Shown here one piece after another: positions 14,366 to 15,221 of a DNA stretch of 15,221 nt. The translations under genes were made by a program, and so were the position numbers. The stretch comes from Fibrobacteres bacterium CG2_30_45_31 (GTDB taxonomy: Bacteria; Fibrobacterota; Fibrobacteria; Fibrobacterales; Fibrobacteraceae). Position 1 is the stretch's first letter; every line of letters starts with the position of its first letter. The notes under the pieces are model-generated. The model was not told the DNA's origin and did no database searches. It was given only the letters and a program-made list of their open reading frames with translations. The stretch spans positions 1 to 15,221 of the forward strand of contig MNYL01000089.1 in NCBI GenBank assembly GCA_001873075.1. The letters are read 5' to 3'.

Positions 14366-15221
14366 AAAGACGGCATGACAATTTTTCCGTAGAGTTCCCG
14401 TCCATCAAATACCCAAACCACTGCTGTTTTTCCCTGTAGAAAGGCGTCCTTTCCTTTGAATAAACGGGGCCCGAAATTGCCGGCGCCCACTTTGCTTATC
14501 GTAAAGGTTTCTAGCCCGGTATAATAAGCAATGAGCGATCCGATGTCTGAGGCTAACGCGCGCCCTTGGCTCGTGTTACTGTCTCCAATAACAATGATTG
14601 GGGCTTTGGGAGAAGGATGGAATGGAATTCCTTGTTCGGTAACCACTTTAGTTTCATGGACTTGGTAAGAGGGGAATTTCTCATTTTGCAAATAGAAAAG
14701 ATTGCCGGACCCCGGAACTAGGGTATCTCGAATAACATAGTGGTGTTCGGCAGAAATGGAGGGACGTGCTTTGTGAAGCGAATCGGCCACGGCTTTTGCT
14801 AACAGAAGTCTCGACGCTGCGGTAGAATGGCTTTCATAAGGTTCAAACATAGGAATGGAGTCATCGATTGCACGGAATTGTTCCAATGCATCAATCACAG
14901 GAACTCCCGCCTTTTGAAGCTTTTGCATCCAGTGGGAATAGCTCGAAGGAATCAGCTTTTCATCAAAAAACCACAAGTAATGAGAGGATTCGACTTGTAG
15001 TTTGTCTGGAACGGGAACCACAATTAAAGTGATGCCTCTCGCTTGCAAGGAATCACGGAATGCAATGATGGAACTCGTGTTGTCGGTCCAGGGAACTACC
15101 GCATTAATAAGACTTTCTTGCAAGAAAAGCCACCCGCGAGAACCTTCAACTACACATTTTTTCTCTTTAGTTTTTGAACCACATTTTTCAAGGTCTTGAT
15201 TGATTTCAAGCAGGGCAAATC
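14362..15221 (-). CDS. AlgX/AlgJ-like SGNH-hydrolase-type protein, 5' end outside the window
   Basis: The frame stays open to the right edge, so 285 residues of the C-terminal part are visible; an in-frame TTG at 15123 is an internal codon, not a start. Family signs: EGSRGWLFLQ, then ITLIVVPVPDK, a putative active-site ESH (codons near 14827-14835), VIGDSNTSQG with the putative nucleophile serine at 14578-14580, and a closing WVFDGRELYG like the VIWxxxER strand of the family. These proteins acetylate exopolysaccharides such as alginate, or peptidoglycan and other glycans, in the periplasm, usually with an MBOAT protein. The typical DTHW acid/histidine motif is altered to ESHS. No MBOAT gene is visible. 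The expected N-terminal membrane anchor lies outside the window. The polysaccharide is unknown. Confidence 0.75.
   Translation of the reverse strand, partial: FALLEINQDLEKCGSKTKEKKCVVEGSRGWLFLQESLINAVVPWTDNTSSIIAFRDSLQARGITLIVVPVPDKLQVESSHYLWFFDEKLIPSSYSHWMQKLQKAGVPVIDALEQFRAIDDSIPMFEPYESHSTAASRLLLAKAVADSLHKARPSISAEHHYVIRDTLVPGSGNLFYLQNEKFPSYQVHETKVVTEQGIPFHPSPKAPIIVIGDSNTSQGRALASDIGSLIAYYTGLETFTISKVGAGNFGPRLFKGKDAFLQGKTAVVWVFDGRELYGKIVMPSF

Overview
This window looks like ordinary chromosome from a Gram-negative bacterium with moderate GC. A Fibrobacterota-like lineage is my best guess. That guess rests on gene style and on the lipoprotein and AlgX-like genes, not on any search. There is no rRNA, tRNA, CRISPR array, insertion sequence or phage gene that I can see.

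Layout. (1) 1-1220, plus strand: the end of an alpha/beta-hydrolase, then a DnaQ-type 3'-5' exonuclease fused to a decayed GIY-YIG domain. (2) 1230-4579, minus strand: an internally deleted family-2 glycosyltransferase followed 12 bp later by a type IA topoisomerase (topB-like), ending in a hairpin terminator. (3) 4580-4944: a 365-bp non-coding gap carrying the promoter region of the next operon. (4) 4945-9567, plus strand: the lipid operon yceD-rpmF-plsX-fabH-fabD-fabG-acpP, closed by a strong terminator. (5) 9696-12291: rnc (RNase III) and a YejA-like peptide-binding lipoprotein. (6) 12386-14365: a thioredoxin module, with trxA divergent from a Crp/Fnr-type regulator that is followed by a thioredoxin-reductase-like gene. 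(7) 14362-15221, minus strand: the C-terminal part of an AlgX/AlgJ-like SGNH protein running off the window.

How the genes work together. The central operon joins ribosome assembly (YceD, L32) to phospholipid start-up (PlsX) and fatty-acid initiation (FabD loads malonyl on ACP, FabH makes the first condensation, FabG reduces). fabF, often found next to acpP, is absent here. The redox module has a shared 102-bp intergenic region with a TGTGA/TCACG dyad centred 41 bp upstream of the predicted trxA start point. The regulator's recognition helix carries the R-E-x3-R pattern that CRP uses to read GTGA, so it plausibly controls trxA and itself.

I found no clear undescribed system. The points most worth a second look are the Crp/thioredoxin operator, a TrxR-like protein without the HRRxxxR NADPH motif, the exonuclease with a dead GIY-YIG domain, the gutted glycosyltransferase, and two genes whose promoters leave almost no 5' leader.
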